Below, piece by piece: positions 36,681 through 49,960 of a DNA stretch of 64,000 nucleotides; position 1 is the first letter of the stretch; each line of letters begins with the position of its first letter. The stretch is from Ctenosaura bakeri. Taxonomy: Eukaryota > Chordata > Lepidosauria > Squamata > Iguanidae. The position numbers and the translations under genes were made by a program. Location of the stretch: assembly GCA_948474755.1 (NCBI GenBank), contig CAOLHI010001824.1, positions 1-64,000 on the forward strand, read 5' to 3'. The notes beneath the pieces were generated by a model. It was given only the letters and a program-made list of their open reading frames with translations, was not told the origin of the DNA and searched no databases.

Positions 36681-36898
36681 GTTACATTGTTGTTATGTGC
36701 TTTTGTGTCAACTCTGGGCAAGGATTTTCTTGGCCAAATTTGTTCAAAGGAGGCTTGCTGTTTCCTTCCTCTAAGACAGTGGTTCTCAACCTGGGGGTCG
36801 GGACCCCTTTGGGGGTCGAATGACCATTTCACAGCGGTCGCCGCTCCTCAATCCTGCCCCCCCTTTTAAAAGAAGGTGGCCTCACAGCCAATGGGAGC

Positions 36899-37177
36899 AT
36901 AGAATCATAGAATCATAGAAATTCAGAGTTGGAAGAGACCACACAGGCCATCCAGTCCAACCCCCTGCCATGCAGGAACACCCTCAAATCAATCCCGACA
37001 GATGGCCATCAAGCCTCTGCTTAAAAACCTCCAAGGAAGGAGACTCCACTACACTCCGAGGCAACAGATTCCACTGCCAGACAGCCCTGACTGTCAGGAA
37101 GTTCTTCCTGAGGTTCAGGTGGAATCTCCTTTCCTGCAGCTTGAATCCATTGCTCCTTGTCCTGGTCTCTGGAGCAG
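36899..37177 (-). mobile_element. CR1 LINE 3' fragment inside the SPIN element
   Basis: It begins on the + strand with three ATAGAATC-type units (the complement of the CR1 3' terminal repeat) and encodes on the - strand the last part of ORF2, with [17 protein letters not shown] and [18 protein letters not shown]. It is nearly the same sequence as 15.55-15.83 kb, so both belong to one subfamily. It is 5'-truncated at about 37177. Confidence 0.85.
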
Positions 37178-37199
37178 TGCTTCTGAGACCCCTGCACTG

Positions 37200-37283
37200 G
37201 GGTTCAAACTGCAAACCCCAGGATTCCATAGGATAGTGAAAGTGGAATAATAGTGTTGTAACAGTCTAGTGCAGAAATAGCCA
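37200..37283. repeat. Single arm of the palindromic MITE family
   Basis: AAACTGCAAACCCCAGGATT and the following bases to GTCTAGTGCAGAAATAGCC match one arm of the palindromes at 26.2 and 27.5 kb with several substitutions. The other arm is absent. Confidence 0.75.
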
Positions 37284-38373
37284 GGATGACTTTCTCCTCT
37301 CGCTTTTGTTGTGCGTGGACCCTTGGCGCTTGCCACATGCACGTGTTGTGTTCTTCGCCCTGACTGTCTTGCATTCCTCACTTTTTGTATGTTCAGCGTC
37401 CGCACTCCCTTTAAGGGAGGGAGGAAGGGAGGGAGTGAAACAAAACACATCTGCTTATGCCACCGCCATCTTTCCTCTCTCCCTGTCCTTTCTTCCCTGC
37501 ACCTCGTGTAAAATGTGGGCTGTTTTGGCATTGCCTTTGGGAGTGACTGGCTTTTTGAACTGTGAAAACCCAACATTCAGAACTAGAACTACTGCCTTAA
37601 TTCTGGCATTGATGGACGCTTTCTATGCTTAAAAAAAGGGGGGAGAGTTACCAGTTTTTAGGCATTAGAAGTCTATCCAGAGCAGTGATTTAGGGCAGTG
37701 TTTCCAATCTATTTGATGTTGGAAATAACTAACTAACTAACTAATAAATAAATAAATAACAAATAACAAAAATGATTTTATGGTTGGGGGTCACCACAAC
37801 ATGAGGAACTGTATTAAGGGGTCACGGCATTAGGAAGGTTGAGATCCACTGCTCTAAGACTTTCCTTCCTCTAAGACCCAGTGAGTTTCCATGACTGAGC
37901 AGAGATTTGAACTGTGGTCCAGTATTCAAATCACTACGTCATTCTGGCTCTTCTTTTCCACTGCACACACTTCCACTTTTGCTTCTTTTCGTATTTGTGA
38001 TCCATAACCATCAGTGAGTGTTGTATCTGAGAAAGTACTCAGTTTTTTGTCACATCATATCTGAGTGTTTTTCTGGAGGAATGGAGGCTTCTGTGATACC
38101 TAGGATTATGTCCCACTGAACTTCGTGATACTTCCTTCTTAATGAATAAGATTATGCTGCTCAGTAGGATTTTAGTATATTTTACGCTTTTCTTCTAATC
38201 AGAATATTTTAAAGAGTGTCATTCATTCAGAACTTCTGTGGATATAGTGGGATACATACATAAGAAATATTTATTAATTAGCTAGTTAAATTATCACAAA
38301 CACGTTGTAAACTTGGTTGCTTTTTTTGTTCTCAGAGGTTTTTTTAACAAAACCATTCTGAACATTTTTGAAG

Positions 38374-38723
38374 GAATTAAATCCAAGGTAGATGAACTAA
38401 AAGCAGCATATGACCGAGAAGAATCGCCCAATCTGGAGGAGTATGAACCAAACACTGTTGCCAGCTTGTTGAAACAATATCTGCGTGAACTGCCTGAAAA
38501 CCTGCTTACCAAAGAACTGATGCCTCGCTTTGAAGATGCCTGTGGGAAGACCTTGGAGGCTGAGAAATTGCAGGAGTGCCAGCGTCTCTTGAAAGAGCTT
38601 CCAGAGTGCAACTTTCTCCTGATCTCCTGGCTGATTGTACACATGGACCATGTAATTGCAAAGGAGCTGGAAACAAAAATGAATATCCAGAACATTTCTA
38701 TTGTACTCAGTCCAACTGTTCAG
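38374..38723 (+). CDS. RALBP1: RALBP1 exon 4: main RhoGAP domain
   Basis: Residues 236-352, from the split Gly236 through IKSKVDELKAAYDREESPNL and NTVASLLKQYLRELPENLL to the end of the RhoGAP core MNIQNISIVLSPTVQ. The NTVASLLKQYLRELPENLL helix is the conserved Rho-binding surface. The donor is CAG|GTACAG. The boundary at 38374 is chosen because it restores the conserved SG-IKSK junction. It is preceded by a modest acceptor (TTTTTGAAG). A stronger pyrimidine tract ends at AG 38334-38335 and 38336-38337, and the second of these AGs would add 36 nt in frame (see findings). Confidence 0.95.
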
Positions 38724-41700
38724 GTACAGTACATCTGCTAGCCAACATATATTTTAACAGGTGGAATGCATGTTTAGCAACTGCCTTACTTGTTAATCTG
38801 TTTGCCATGAATGACCTGCAACAAAACATGACTCTGGGGAACTAAAACATCCACCCTGGTGCATAAAGGCTAGTATCATATGCTGCTGTCTTTGATATTT
38901 CAGTAAAAGAGCTGGCACAAAGAACTACTTTATTCTTTTTTTTGTAAAACCTTTGGCTACATATGTACAGAAGAGGGATGCAAAAGACATCAGTTATAAT
39001 TCTAAATGCACTTACTAGAAATTTCCCCCGTTTCAGCACAATAGAATCTATCACATTTTGATTCCCGTTACTGAGCCCCCTATTCCTTTCCTCTTTTTTC
39101 CTTCCAAAACTCAAGTAACAAAAAAAAAACCAATTTAAGGGAAAAAATTATTTCAGGCCTAAAACAGTCAGTGAAATAACCTTGATGAGTTGCTATTCAT
39201 ACCCCATGGAGGCTTCTGAGGGTACAGATGGCCATTTTTAGGCTGAATTATTTTTTTCAGCATAGGTAGACTGCACTTTCACCGCGGGTCTCAATGAGCT
39301 GTGTACATTCCTTAGATCTCACAGTTTCTGCTTCTAACGTAAAGGGATATGACACATTCTTAAGTGTCCAGTTTAAGTCCAGTTTATAACCACAAAGAAA
39401 TAAGTTCTTTTCCCCTTTTTTTCTGTTCTTGGAAGATTTTAGAATCCTAGGGGTTGTAGTCTGGTGAAGCACTAGAGCTCTCTGGATGAGAATTCTAAAT
39501 ACCCTTCCCTAAACTGCCAATAGGATGGAACCCTGGTAGTTAAGATGGAATCATAGTGCTATAATTATGCAGTGTGAAAGGCCCACTGATGTAAGATATT
39601 ATGAGCTGGAAAACAGAGAAGTTGATCATTTTAAAAATCCTGTCTCCTGGTATCTGATTCTCTGGTAACCTTTTCATACTTTGTTATTGTGTGTTTTGAA
39701 GTTGTTTCTGACTTACAGCGACCCGGAGGTAAACCTGTCATGGGGTTTTCTAGGCAGGACTTGTTCAGAGAAGCATTTCTCTTTGCTTCCCTCTAAGGCT
39801 GAGAAAGTATGATTTGCCCAAGGTCACCTGGAGGTTTCCATGGTTGAAAGAGGATTTGAATCATGTTCTCCAGAGTTATAGACCAGCACTCAAACCACTA
39901 CATCATCCTGGGTCTGCCATACTATCGAAACATATTTCAAAAAATAGGTATATTGAGACTTTCAGAAAATGAAAAATAAGGATGTTTTCAGGAAAAACAC
40001 TTAGCAAGAAAATGTTTTAAACAAACTAACAATAGCTGATGGTCAAAATCTGATCCATTGAGATTTTATTGCAGTCATTAAAGCATAATTGTTATATCAT
40101 ATTCTTACATTAAAGTAGGAGTAGGAATTGTATAGCCCCCAAGTGATGTTGAACTGCAAGTCCCATTGGTATTAACCAGCACAGAGGACACAGTCTACAA
40201 ACATCTAGAAGACCAAACTCACCACTTCACTCACCCTACGTTAGTTCATTGCCAGTATTTACCTGTAGAGGTCTTGGCCTTCTTCCTGAACAAGCACATG
40301 TGCTAAAGGTGGCCAAAGGAGGCCCCGGAAGCAGGCAGGAAGCATGACTGGCCATTTCAAGGCAGCTGCTTTAGGCAAGGGAAGGCCTTTTTTCAAAACA
40401 GGAAGTAACTTTCCAATCACTTGTGAGTTTTTTTGCTGGGAGTGCTGCACTGGGCTAAAAAATCCTCCACAGTTTCTCCCTCAGAAAGTGTTTGTTGCAT
40501 CTCCAGTAGACATCTGGGGGCATGATTAGCCGTTTTAGCCTTCTCAGTTTTACAAGAGGAGCAGGGCAATCAGAAGACATCTAGAAATCTTGGGAATGCA
40601 GAACGTTCCTTGGCTCAGTGTTTGTGGTGACACTTTGTCCTCCTTATTTTGCAAGTTTTGATCAAGCTTAATTTCCTCCCACCCTTTGCCTCTTCCCTAG
40701 TGAAGTTGGGCTGAGGTGTTTGGCAGCCTTCGCTTCTGATTTTGCTTAATCAGAGATTGTTGTGTTGTCTGAATCCAGCAACTTGTGATTACTCTTAATC
40801 ATGATTAGTTGCAATCCATGGTTTAAGGTTTGCATATTTTAAATGAACAAGAGTTAAGATTAATCATGCTGTGGTTCCTTATCTGAACTCATCCATACAG
40901 CTATACGAGAGGGAGAGAAGGGAAAGGAATGTGTGCAAGTCTCAAGGGAAATTGGCTCACCTATGTCTCACTAAACCATAGTTAAGCATGACATTCTCAC
41001 ATCTTTGGGATTTCAAGACAGCTGAAAGGATAGCTGAATCCTCATTTGGGAATCATAGAAGAAAATCTGCTGTTCCCTGCTCTCATAAAACTTATGGGAA
41101 TTAACCAGACAAATGTCTGAGGTTTTCTGTTATGTAAAACAGTCTTATTAGTCACGTTAATGAGCCAGGATTAGCCCATCAGAGATGGATTTCTCTAATA
41201 TCTGCATCAATATAAGCAAAAATGTTGTATTCTAATGGTGTAGTTTAAATAGCATATTGCCAATATGTACGTAGAAGGAAGGAAGAAAAGGCTGACAGAA
41301 GGAGTCTTGAAAGTGTCCTCTTTTGATTCTGTCCCTGCTATGGAACTTTGTATAAAATACCCACTTAATCTTTGACTTAATCACAGAATCTTTGCCTATC
41401 AGGTGTATGCCATTGAACCCCATAGATCTTTTGAACTACATGCTTAGAGAATGTGTACTGCAGATGGGTGCATGAAAAGCACTTCATATCAAATCAGAAA
41501 CTATAGGGGGAAAATGTACCTTTAAAAAAAATCCCCCACTCTTAAGTTTAACTGAATTGAAATTTCTTCCCACACTTCAACAAGATGCTGCAATCAATCC
41601 ATGAAAGATTTAGGCCTTTGCAGCAATGGGCAGGTATTTCCATCAGAAATTGTTACTATAGCAAATTTGTAGCTTGTTTCCTGAATTATTTCCCATTTGA

Positions 41701-41851
41701 CATAAATGAGTAACATAGCAATGTTATTAGAAAGTTCAAACAGTCATGAAAATATTTTTATATCTTTTATTTGAAAAATACAGTATGGATACTGGCACAG
41801 TGTTTTAACATTTTCCCTTAAAGTGCTGTTGTAATTGTTATCTCTTCCTAG
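38724..41851 (+). other. RALBP1: RALBP1 intron 4
   Basis: Besides the SINE at 39.68-39.91 kb, the intron contains old DNA-transposon-like remnants near 39440-39590 (GGGGTTGTAGTCTGGTGAAG to GCAGTGTGAAAGGCCC) and 40108-40180. The rest is plain sequence. The acceptor is TCTCTTCCTAG at 41851. Confidence 0.7.
39682..39912 (-). repeat. Sauria-type SINE
   Basis: On the + strand it reads TGTTATTGTGTGTTTTGAAG, then GGGGTTTTCTAGGCAGGACT, GGCTGAGAAAGTATGATTTG, CCAAGGTCACCTGGAGGTTT and ends in CACTCAAACCACTACATCAT, the complement of the tRNA head. Confidence 0.8.
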
Positions 41852-42013
41852 ATCAGCAATCGTGTCCTGTACATGTTTTTCACTCATGTCCAAGAATTCT
41901 TTGGAAATGTGGTTCTAAAGCCAGTGACAAAACCACTTCGTTGGTCTAACATGGCTACTATGCCAGCATTGCCTGAAACACCAGAAAGCATCAAAGAAGA
42001 GATTAGAAGACAG
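41852..42013 (+). CDS. RALBP1: RALBP1 exon 5: end of RhoGAP domain
   Basis: Residues 353-406, a whole number of codons (162 nt, phase 0 at both ends). It encodes ISNRVLYMFFTHVQEFFGN, the last helix of the RhoGAP domain, and then a linker with RWSNMATMPALPETPESI. The donor is AGACAG|GTTGGT, a little off consensus. The sequence matches the mammalian protein closely, with a few conservative changes. Confidence 0.96.
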
Positions 42014-44386
<2,373 letters not shown>

Positions 44387-44494
44387 GAGTGTGAAACAAA
44401 GATTGCACGAGAGATTGCCAGCCTTTCAAAGGAAGATGTTTCCAAAGAGGAAATGAATGAGAATGAAGAAGTTATTAATATTCTTCTCGCTCAG
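44387..44494 (+). CDS. RALBP1: RALBP1 exon 7: Ral-binding coiled coil
   Basis: Residues 451-486 (108 nt, phase 0). It encodes ECETKIAREIASLSKEDVSK and EEMNENEEVINILLAQ, the second helix of the Ral-binding domain. The donor is GCTCAG|GTAGCT. The next exon is more than 6 kb away because a DIRS retrotransposon sits in the intron. Confidence 0.96.
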
Positions 44495-44620
44495 GTAGCT
44501 ACTGTTGTTCATCATATTTCCATTTCATTTTTGAGAAACAGCTATTCACATCTGAAAGAGAACTTCTGTTTGCCATTTCATGTATGGAACAACATTTTGC
44601 TACATAATTGTACATAATAG

Positions 44621-44698
44621 GACTTGAGCATCCATGAATTTTGATATCCTTGGGGGGGGTCCTGGAACAAAACCCTAGCAGATATGAAAGGCCCACTG
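44621..44698. mobile_element. Tigger-like transposon end fragment
   Basis: ACTTGAGCATCCATGAATTT to GATATGAAAGGCCCACTG followed by TA resembles one end of a Tigger-type Tc1-mariner element. Only one end is present. Confidence 0.5.
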
Positions 44699-45189
44699 TA
44701 TTTCTGTGGACCCTGGATTTGAGACACTTATGTTTTCTCAAAATGCAGTTGGGATAACTTCTTGCTTGCCTCAAAATAATATCTTCTCAGCTCAGGTCTT
44801 TAGGACTTTCACAGTTTGGGAACAAAGAGTGGAATATGCAAACTTGCACCATCCAGTGCAAAGTTACTAAGATTTTGCTGTCATAAGAAGTCAAGTTGAA
44901 TGGCATTAGTACCAAAAGTTTCACTCACTTTCTGGAATTTAATATGCTTTGGTTCTTGGGATGGCACGGAGGAGCAATCCACAACGATTGGGTTGTTCCC
45001 CATGTGCCAACTGGAACTGGCCAGAGTCCACATTCCAAATCAGTTAATTCTGTTAGGAATCCACTTTCCCTCCATCAGTTTTTATTATTCTGCCAGCAAA
45101 CCAGACTATTTTTTACTCTTCTCTGTCAGAGTGTAGTTAAGGAGGCTTATTAACAGGTGTTTGGAGCTTGAATAGATGAGTTTTGAAAG

Positions 45190-47385
45190 ATGTCGATGAA
45201 GATGGACTCTCAGATGCCTGCCACACAACCAGCCTCTGAGGAAGAGAAGAGGAATGGTGTTGAAAATGTCTCTCCTCAGATGCTCACGACACAGTGAGGC
45301 TCTGAGTCGGAATCTAAGGATAATGGAAATGGAAATGCCTCTCAGATGATTGTGAGTGTGTGAGTCTCTGGGGAAGGTAAAACAACTGATTTAAGAAAAG
45401 TATTTCTTTCCTCCAGTGAAAGCGATGTGGAAGAGATACGAGCTATGGGAAATAAACAGTTAGGAAATAGTTAGTAAGGAGAAAACAGTAAAAGAGAGGA
45501 AAATGAATACTGCTCCTAAACGGGGTCAGGATCTGCTTCCAAAGAAAGTTAAAATTAAGTTGAAGGTTAAATCAACAAAAACCGCTTTGAGACGCAATGT
45601 TGATTTCAGAGATTCCACAGAGATGGGAGAGGCTGTTGGAGAGTGCAAACCCATTTCTAGAGCAAGCACAGTTAGTCCGTCAAGTTGCCCAGATGTTAAC
45701 GGCAGGGACAAGTTGGAACACTCAGGAAGTGCACAAGGAAGTGTCATTAGTCAAGCACCTAGCCCTCCATGGTTGGGAGGAAGCAGTGCACGAGGCAATA
45801 CTGAAAGAATCACGTGTGGTGAGAGAGGCGACTGGCGTTCTTCTGTTATGGACGCAGCCCCAGACCTATTTGTTGAGAATCAATTAAAATGCCTAATGCA
45901 GCAATTAAGACGCAGTATTTGGGAAGAACTGAGGAAAGGTGGCCAGTGCTAAAACAGAGCGGACCAGACAAATTCCATCTGAGGCTAAGATTATAATGAA
46001 TTCATTGAATATGAATGAATTACAATACATGATTAAAGCTATATTTAATGAATTAAATGTGATGCTAATGCCTTTATGAAATCAATTTAATAGAGTTAAT
46101 GAATTTGATCCTTTGATTGATAGAAGATTGTATAACTTGATGAATTCCCAATCAGTGATGGATATGCATAATTTAAACTTGCAAGCATCATTAAAGTCTA
46201 ATGAGTTACCTGAGGGAGTGAATCAAAATGTTGAACAAAGAAATGTGTATTTGGAAGCAAGTAAAGAAAAATAAAGAACAAAGGGAGTCAGTACAAAAAA
46301 AAAAAAGGAGGATGGAAATTCAGCAAAGTGAACAGGCTGATGAACATGATGAGAATGTAAGAATTTCTCTTAAAAAAAAGAAGAGTGATATGGAAGTGGA
46401 GGAAAAGTTTGAGGATGAGTGGCATGAGGAAGAGATGCAAACAGATGTAGATGAATCTGATGTTGGTAGCTCCTTATGGGGAGAGGAGGCTGAGGAGATA
46501 GGTAGTAGTAGATTATTTCAAGCAGAAAACTTTAAGAATGTGCTTAAAAGGGTATTGCAGACATTGGGTTTGGAAATGGATGAGGATATAAATCAGTCAA
46601 AGGAATCAAAAGAAAAGAATGCTAAGATAGCTTCCGTAATAAAAAGAGAGAGATGCATGGATTTGATATGCTAATGCCTGATATGTTTAAGGAGTTGATT
46701 TGTGTAGAATGGGAATCTTCTTTGAATACGCATAGATTTTTAGGTCATACTAGCAAATAGTATTCTTTTGGAAAGAAGGATGTGGATTTGTTAAAGGTTC
46801 CTCTGGTGGATGGGCTGATAGCTGCACTTATTTCGGGGGCTCTGGTCCCCCGAGAAGGCGATACAATGTTAAAGGATATGGGTGAAAAAAGAGCTGATTC
46901 AGCTTTAAGAAAAGCACATGAGAATTCAGCTCTAGCTATTAGCGCTTCTGTAGCAACTTCTATGTTTGCTTGAGCAGCTGTGACGTGGATACAAGAGATG
47001 ATGGAGGTTGAGCATATCTCGGTCTTCTCTAAAAACATTATCCAGAGTTAAGAAAGTCATAGAGTATGTAAGAAAGTCATAGAGTATACCTAAGATATCC
47101 CATACTCTATGAATGCTATGATTCTGTAGCATTTATGGCTAGGAATATAAATGCTGTAACTGCTACTAGAAGGTCTTTGTGGTGCATCATTGGGATGCTG
47201 ACCAGAAGTCCAGAAATAACCTTCCTTTTTTTCTCTTTTAAAGGAGAGTTATTGTTTGCTGATCAAACACTGGAAAAAGTGTTAGTTGAGAACAGAGAAA
47301 AGAAACAATTAATGCCTACTTCACAGAAAAAGAAACCTGAAAGGAGGTCATTTCAAAATTCATATTATTCTTTTCGGGGTAGATG
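45190..47385 (+). pseudogene. DIRS copy B gag-like region, broken
   Basis: A likely start is at 45190. Open pieces follow at 45503-45952, 46228-46674 (Lys/Glu-rich, with EEIGSSRLFQAENFKNVLKR), 46782-46973 (VDGLIAALISGALVPREGD, then KRADSALRKAHENSALAISA) and 47135-47386 (basic tail). The order and the alanine-rich helical block are typical of vertebrate DIRS gag-like proteins. Stops and frameshifts separate every piece. Confidence 0.65.
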
Positions 47386-47525
47386 AAACAATAGACAGCA
47401 GGATTTGAGATATAGTTGGCAACAGTGGTATAGGTCAAAACAGATTACAGAGAATGGACACTGAATTGGAAGATCAGGATCCTTTGGTTAAAAAAAGGAC
47501 AGGTTGCTGAGAGAGGTGGGGGGGA

Positions 47526-48375
47526 TTGCTCAGTGGAAGGGTAGAACCCAGTTCTGACAAACAGCAAAATCGTGTGGTAGGAAGACTGTTGCAGTTTGGT
47601 ATTCTGGGGAACCAGATTACATCAGATCAGTGGGTGTTACAGGTAGTAACTCAGGGCTACAAGATTTTGTTCGACAGGATGCCGAAATGCAGGTATGTCT
47701 CCTCACCAGTGGCAAATGTGCTGGAGAAAAGGGAGGTAGTTGTGTGTGAGAGAAAACATCTAGTGCAGATTGGTGCAGTGGAGGAAGTACCTCAAGATCA
47801 GTGTTTCTTGGGGGTCTGCTCACTGTTCGTTACCGTCCCAAAAAGCAATGGGACTTACCATCCTGTCCTGAACCTAAGATATCTCAAAAGCTTTGTGAAA
47901 TAGCTCAGGTTCAAAATGGAGACGTTGCAAACAATAAAAGAAAATTTGAGAATGGGAGACTGGATGGTTTTGATAGATCTGAAAGACGCTTATCTGCATG
48001 TCCCTATGAGAAATTCAGACAAGAAGTATCTCTGGTTTCAGTTCATGGGCAGGCATTACCAGTTCAAGGCACTGTCTTTTGGTTTGGCTTTGACTCTGAG
48101 GGTATTCACAAAAGTATTGGTCCCTCTGGTAGCCTATCTGAAGCAGAAGTGGGGACTTATTTATCCTTATTTGGACAATTTGTTGATAAGGGCAGAATCT
48201 CAAAGGAAGTTGAAAAGGAGTGTACAGATGACCATAGATGTATTACAAACTTATGGGTTTGTTTTATAGAAGAGTCAAACAGGCTGTTTCACTGGGTGAA
48301 GAGAAATCTGCAATCCTTAACGGCAGAACATCTGAAAGGGAAATTGAATATCAGAGCAGATTGTTTCAGTTGAAA
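47526..48375 (+). pseudogene. DIRS copy B reverse transcriptase
   Basis: Two frames share the domain. 47526-47903 has LFVTVPKSNGTYHPVLNLRY; 47916-48269 has VLIDLKDAYLHVPMR with the first catalytic Asp and FQFMGRHYQFKALSFGLALT. The active-site box reads YLDN instead of the usual Y-x-D-D, so the second catalytic Asp is lost. 48270-48375 shows the start of the RNase H-linked region in a third frame. Confidence 0.75.
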
Positions 48376-48870
48376 CAGATTACAGAGAATGGTCACTGAA
48401 TTATCAGGTGTTTCAGAGTTTGAACAGTCAATTCAGGACTTTTCAAATAGACTTGTTTGCCTTGGCCAAAAATACCAGACTAAAAAGATTCTTTTCAATC
48501 AATGGAGGTAAGCTTGCAGAGGCAGCAGATGCTCTGTCAGTACCGTGGCCAGACAGTCAACTATATGCTTTTCTTCCTGTGCAGATAATGCAAAGAATGT
48601 TGGTGAAAATACAAAAAGACAAGGCAGGCGTGGTGTTGATAGCACCTTATTGGCCAAGAAGGCCTTGGTTCTCCCTACTGAACCAGTTATCTGTAAGAGA
48701 TCCTTGGAAGTTGCTGCTTTGAAGGGATCTTCTAAATCAAAGACCAGTGCATCATCCAAACCCCCAGTGGTTGAATTTGATGGCCTGGGTTTTGAAAGGA
48801 AGGCCTTAGAATTTCTGGATTATTCGTCAGCAGTGGTGGACACTTATCATGGCATCTAGGCGTCAGTCAA
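48376..48870 (+). pseudogene. DIRS copy B RNase H-to-recombinase linker
   Basis: 48408-48722 encodes QIDLFALAKNTRLKRFFS and ALSVPWPDSQLYAFLPVQIM, then VVLIAPYWPRRPWF. This is the conserved DIRS segment after RNase H and parallels 5644-5870 of copy A (DLFATDQNRKSPRY). Confidence 0.7.
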
Positions 48871-49815
48871 CTCAAAACATATATAATATGATGTGGAAGG
48901 CATTTGGAAAAGTTGCAGATGCCTGACATCCAGGTGAAGTATGTGTTGCAGTATCTGCAGGATGGTTTGCAGAGAGATCTGAGGCCAAATACATTGAAAC
49001 GACAAGTATCAGCATTGCCAGTAGCGTTGAAGTTTGACAGAATACCTTTGTCAGTGCATCCTCGTATAAAGAGCCTTTTGAGAGGTGCAGTGCTGACTTC
49101 TTTCCCAAGAAAGCATAGGTTTCCGAGTTGAGATTTGAATTTGGAGTTGGAATTTTTAACGAAGGCACTTTTTGAACCAATAAGGGATGATCCGTTGAGA
49201 TTAATGACGCTCCAGACTGCGTTCTTAGTGGTGATAACTTCAGCAAGGAGGGTCTCAGAGGTTGTCTGCATTATCTATAAACGTGAACTTCTTTAGTTCA
49301 CGATTAGTATTGACTTTGGATCCAACCTTTCTTCTTAAATGTGTTTGGAGGAAGGTGACACCAGATGTTGTTTATTTGCCAGGTTTCTTTCCTAATCCAA
49401 AGGATGCTGAAGAAAAGAGATATCATACTTTGGATGCCATGAGAGCTATGCATCTTTGTATTAAGAGAACAGCAAGGATTAGGAGAACAGAGGCACTGTT
49501 CATCTCATATAATCCTAAATCTATGGGTCAAAAAGCTTCTAAAGTTGTAATTGGCAAATGGGTTAAAACTTGTATTTTTCAATGTTATGATGTGGCAGGT
49601 AAAGCAAGACCATGTAACGTGTATCCTCATTCTACAAGGTCTGTGGCAACAAGTACAGCTTATGCTGTGACTTCTTCTTACAAGATGTTTGTGATGCAGC
49701 AGGATGGTCAGAACCATTGACCTTTGTAAGACATTATAAGATGGATAAATTTCGTGCAGAGCAAGCTGCTTTCAGAAGGAAGCTGCTTTCAGAAGGAAGG
49801 TGCTTCAGTCAGTTA
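48871..49815 (+). pseudogene. DIRS copy B tyrosine recombinase, frameshifted
   Basis: 48904-49131 encodes the N-terminal core-binding part (YVLQYLQDGLQRDLRPNTLK). 49262-49720 follows after a frameshift and keeps the H-x-x-R motif (HSTRS). Another frameshift at about 49680 leads to the last segment with the catalytic-position tyrosine in LTFVRHYKMD at about 49722-49751. A 16-bp tandem duplication (GCTTTCAGAAGGAAGC) lies at about 49769-49800. Confidence 0.7.
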
Positions 49816-49867
49816 TGAAAAGTAAATGAAGTCCCTCCCAGAATTAGGCTTGGGTATTTCCCAGTTG

Positions 49868-49960
49868 TTGTGGATTGTTCCTCCATGCCATCCCAAGAAT
49901 GAGAAGTTGAACTTACCGTGAAGTTTCCTTCTGGGATGGCAGGAGAAGGAATCGACACCC
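49868..49960 (+). repeat. Internal complementary region of DIRS copy B
   Basis: The first half (GTGGATTGTTCCTCCATGCC, then ATCCCAAGAATGAGAA) is complementary to the left tip at about 44953-44985. The second half (GAAGTTTCCTTCTGGGATGG, CAGGAGAAGGAATC) is complementary to the right tip at about 50182-50239. Confidence 0.8.

Larger units (their letters stand above)
36777..37851 (+). mobile_element. SPIN-like hAT transposon with 8-bp target-site duplication
   Basis: The ends are inverted: CAGTGGTTCTCAACCT at 36777 and AGGTTGAGATCCACTG ending at 37851. They are flanked by the 8-bp direct repeat CTCTAAGA (36769-36776 and 37852-37859), the hAT signature. The first about 70 bp (GGGGGTCGGGACCCCTTTGG, then TTTCACAGCGGTCGCC) and the last about 80 bp (GGTTGGGGGTCACCACAACA, TGAGGAACTGTATTAA) match what I know of the SPIN non-autonomous family. 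The interior is enlarged by other repeats (CR1 and MITE fragments) and has no transposase frame. Confidence 0.85.
36684..37950 (-). repeat. Sauria-type SINE split by a transposon
   Basis: The - strand SINE lies in two pieces. 36684-36776 carries the tail (TTGTTGTTATGTGCTTTTGT) and the GGCCAAATTTGTTCAAAG block. 37860-37950 carries CCAGTGAGTTTCCATGACTG and the head region. The SPIN-like element 36777-37851 sits between them. A short TTTCCTTCCTCTAAGA phrase occurs on both sides, as if locally duplicated. Confidence 0.75.

Noticed and set aside
37311..37632. Overlapping 66-108 codon + strand frames
   Set aside because: They lie inside a nested transposon region and carry no protein signature.
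38334..38335. AG directly after the strong pyrimidine tract as the exon 4 acceptor
   Set aside because: It shifts the frame to a stop after eight codons and breaks the conserved RhoGAP sequence.
38294..38695. 133-codon open frame on the - strand over RALBP1 exon 4
   Set aside because: It is the antisense shadow of a conserved coding exon, with no splice or promoter context and no family signature.
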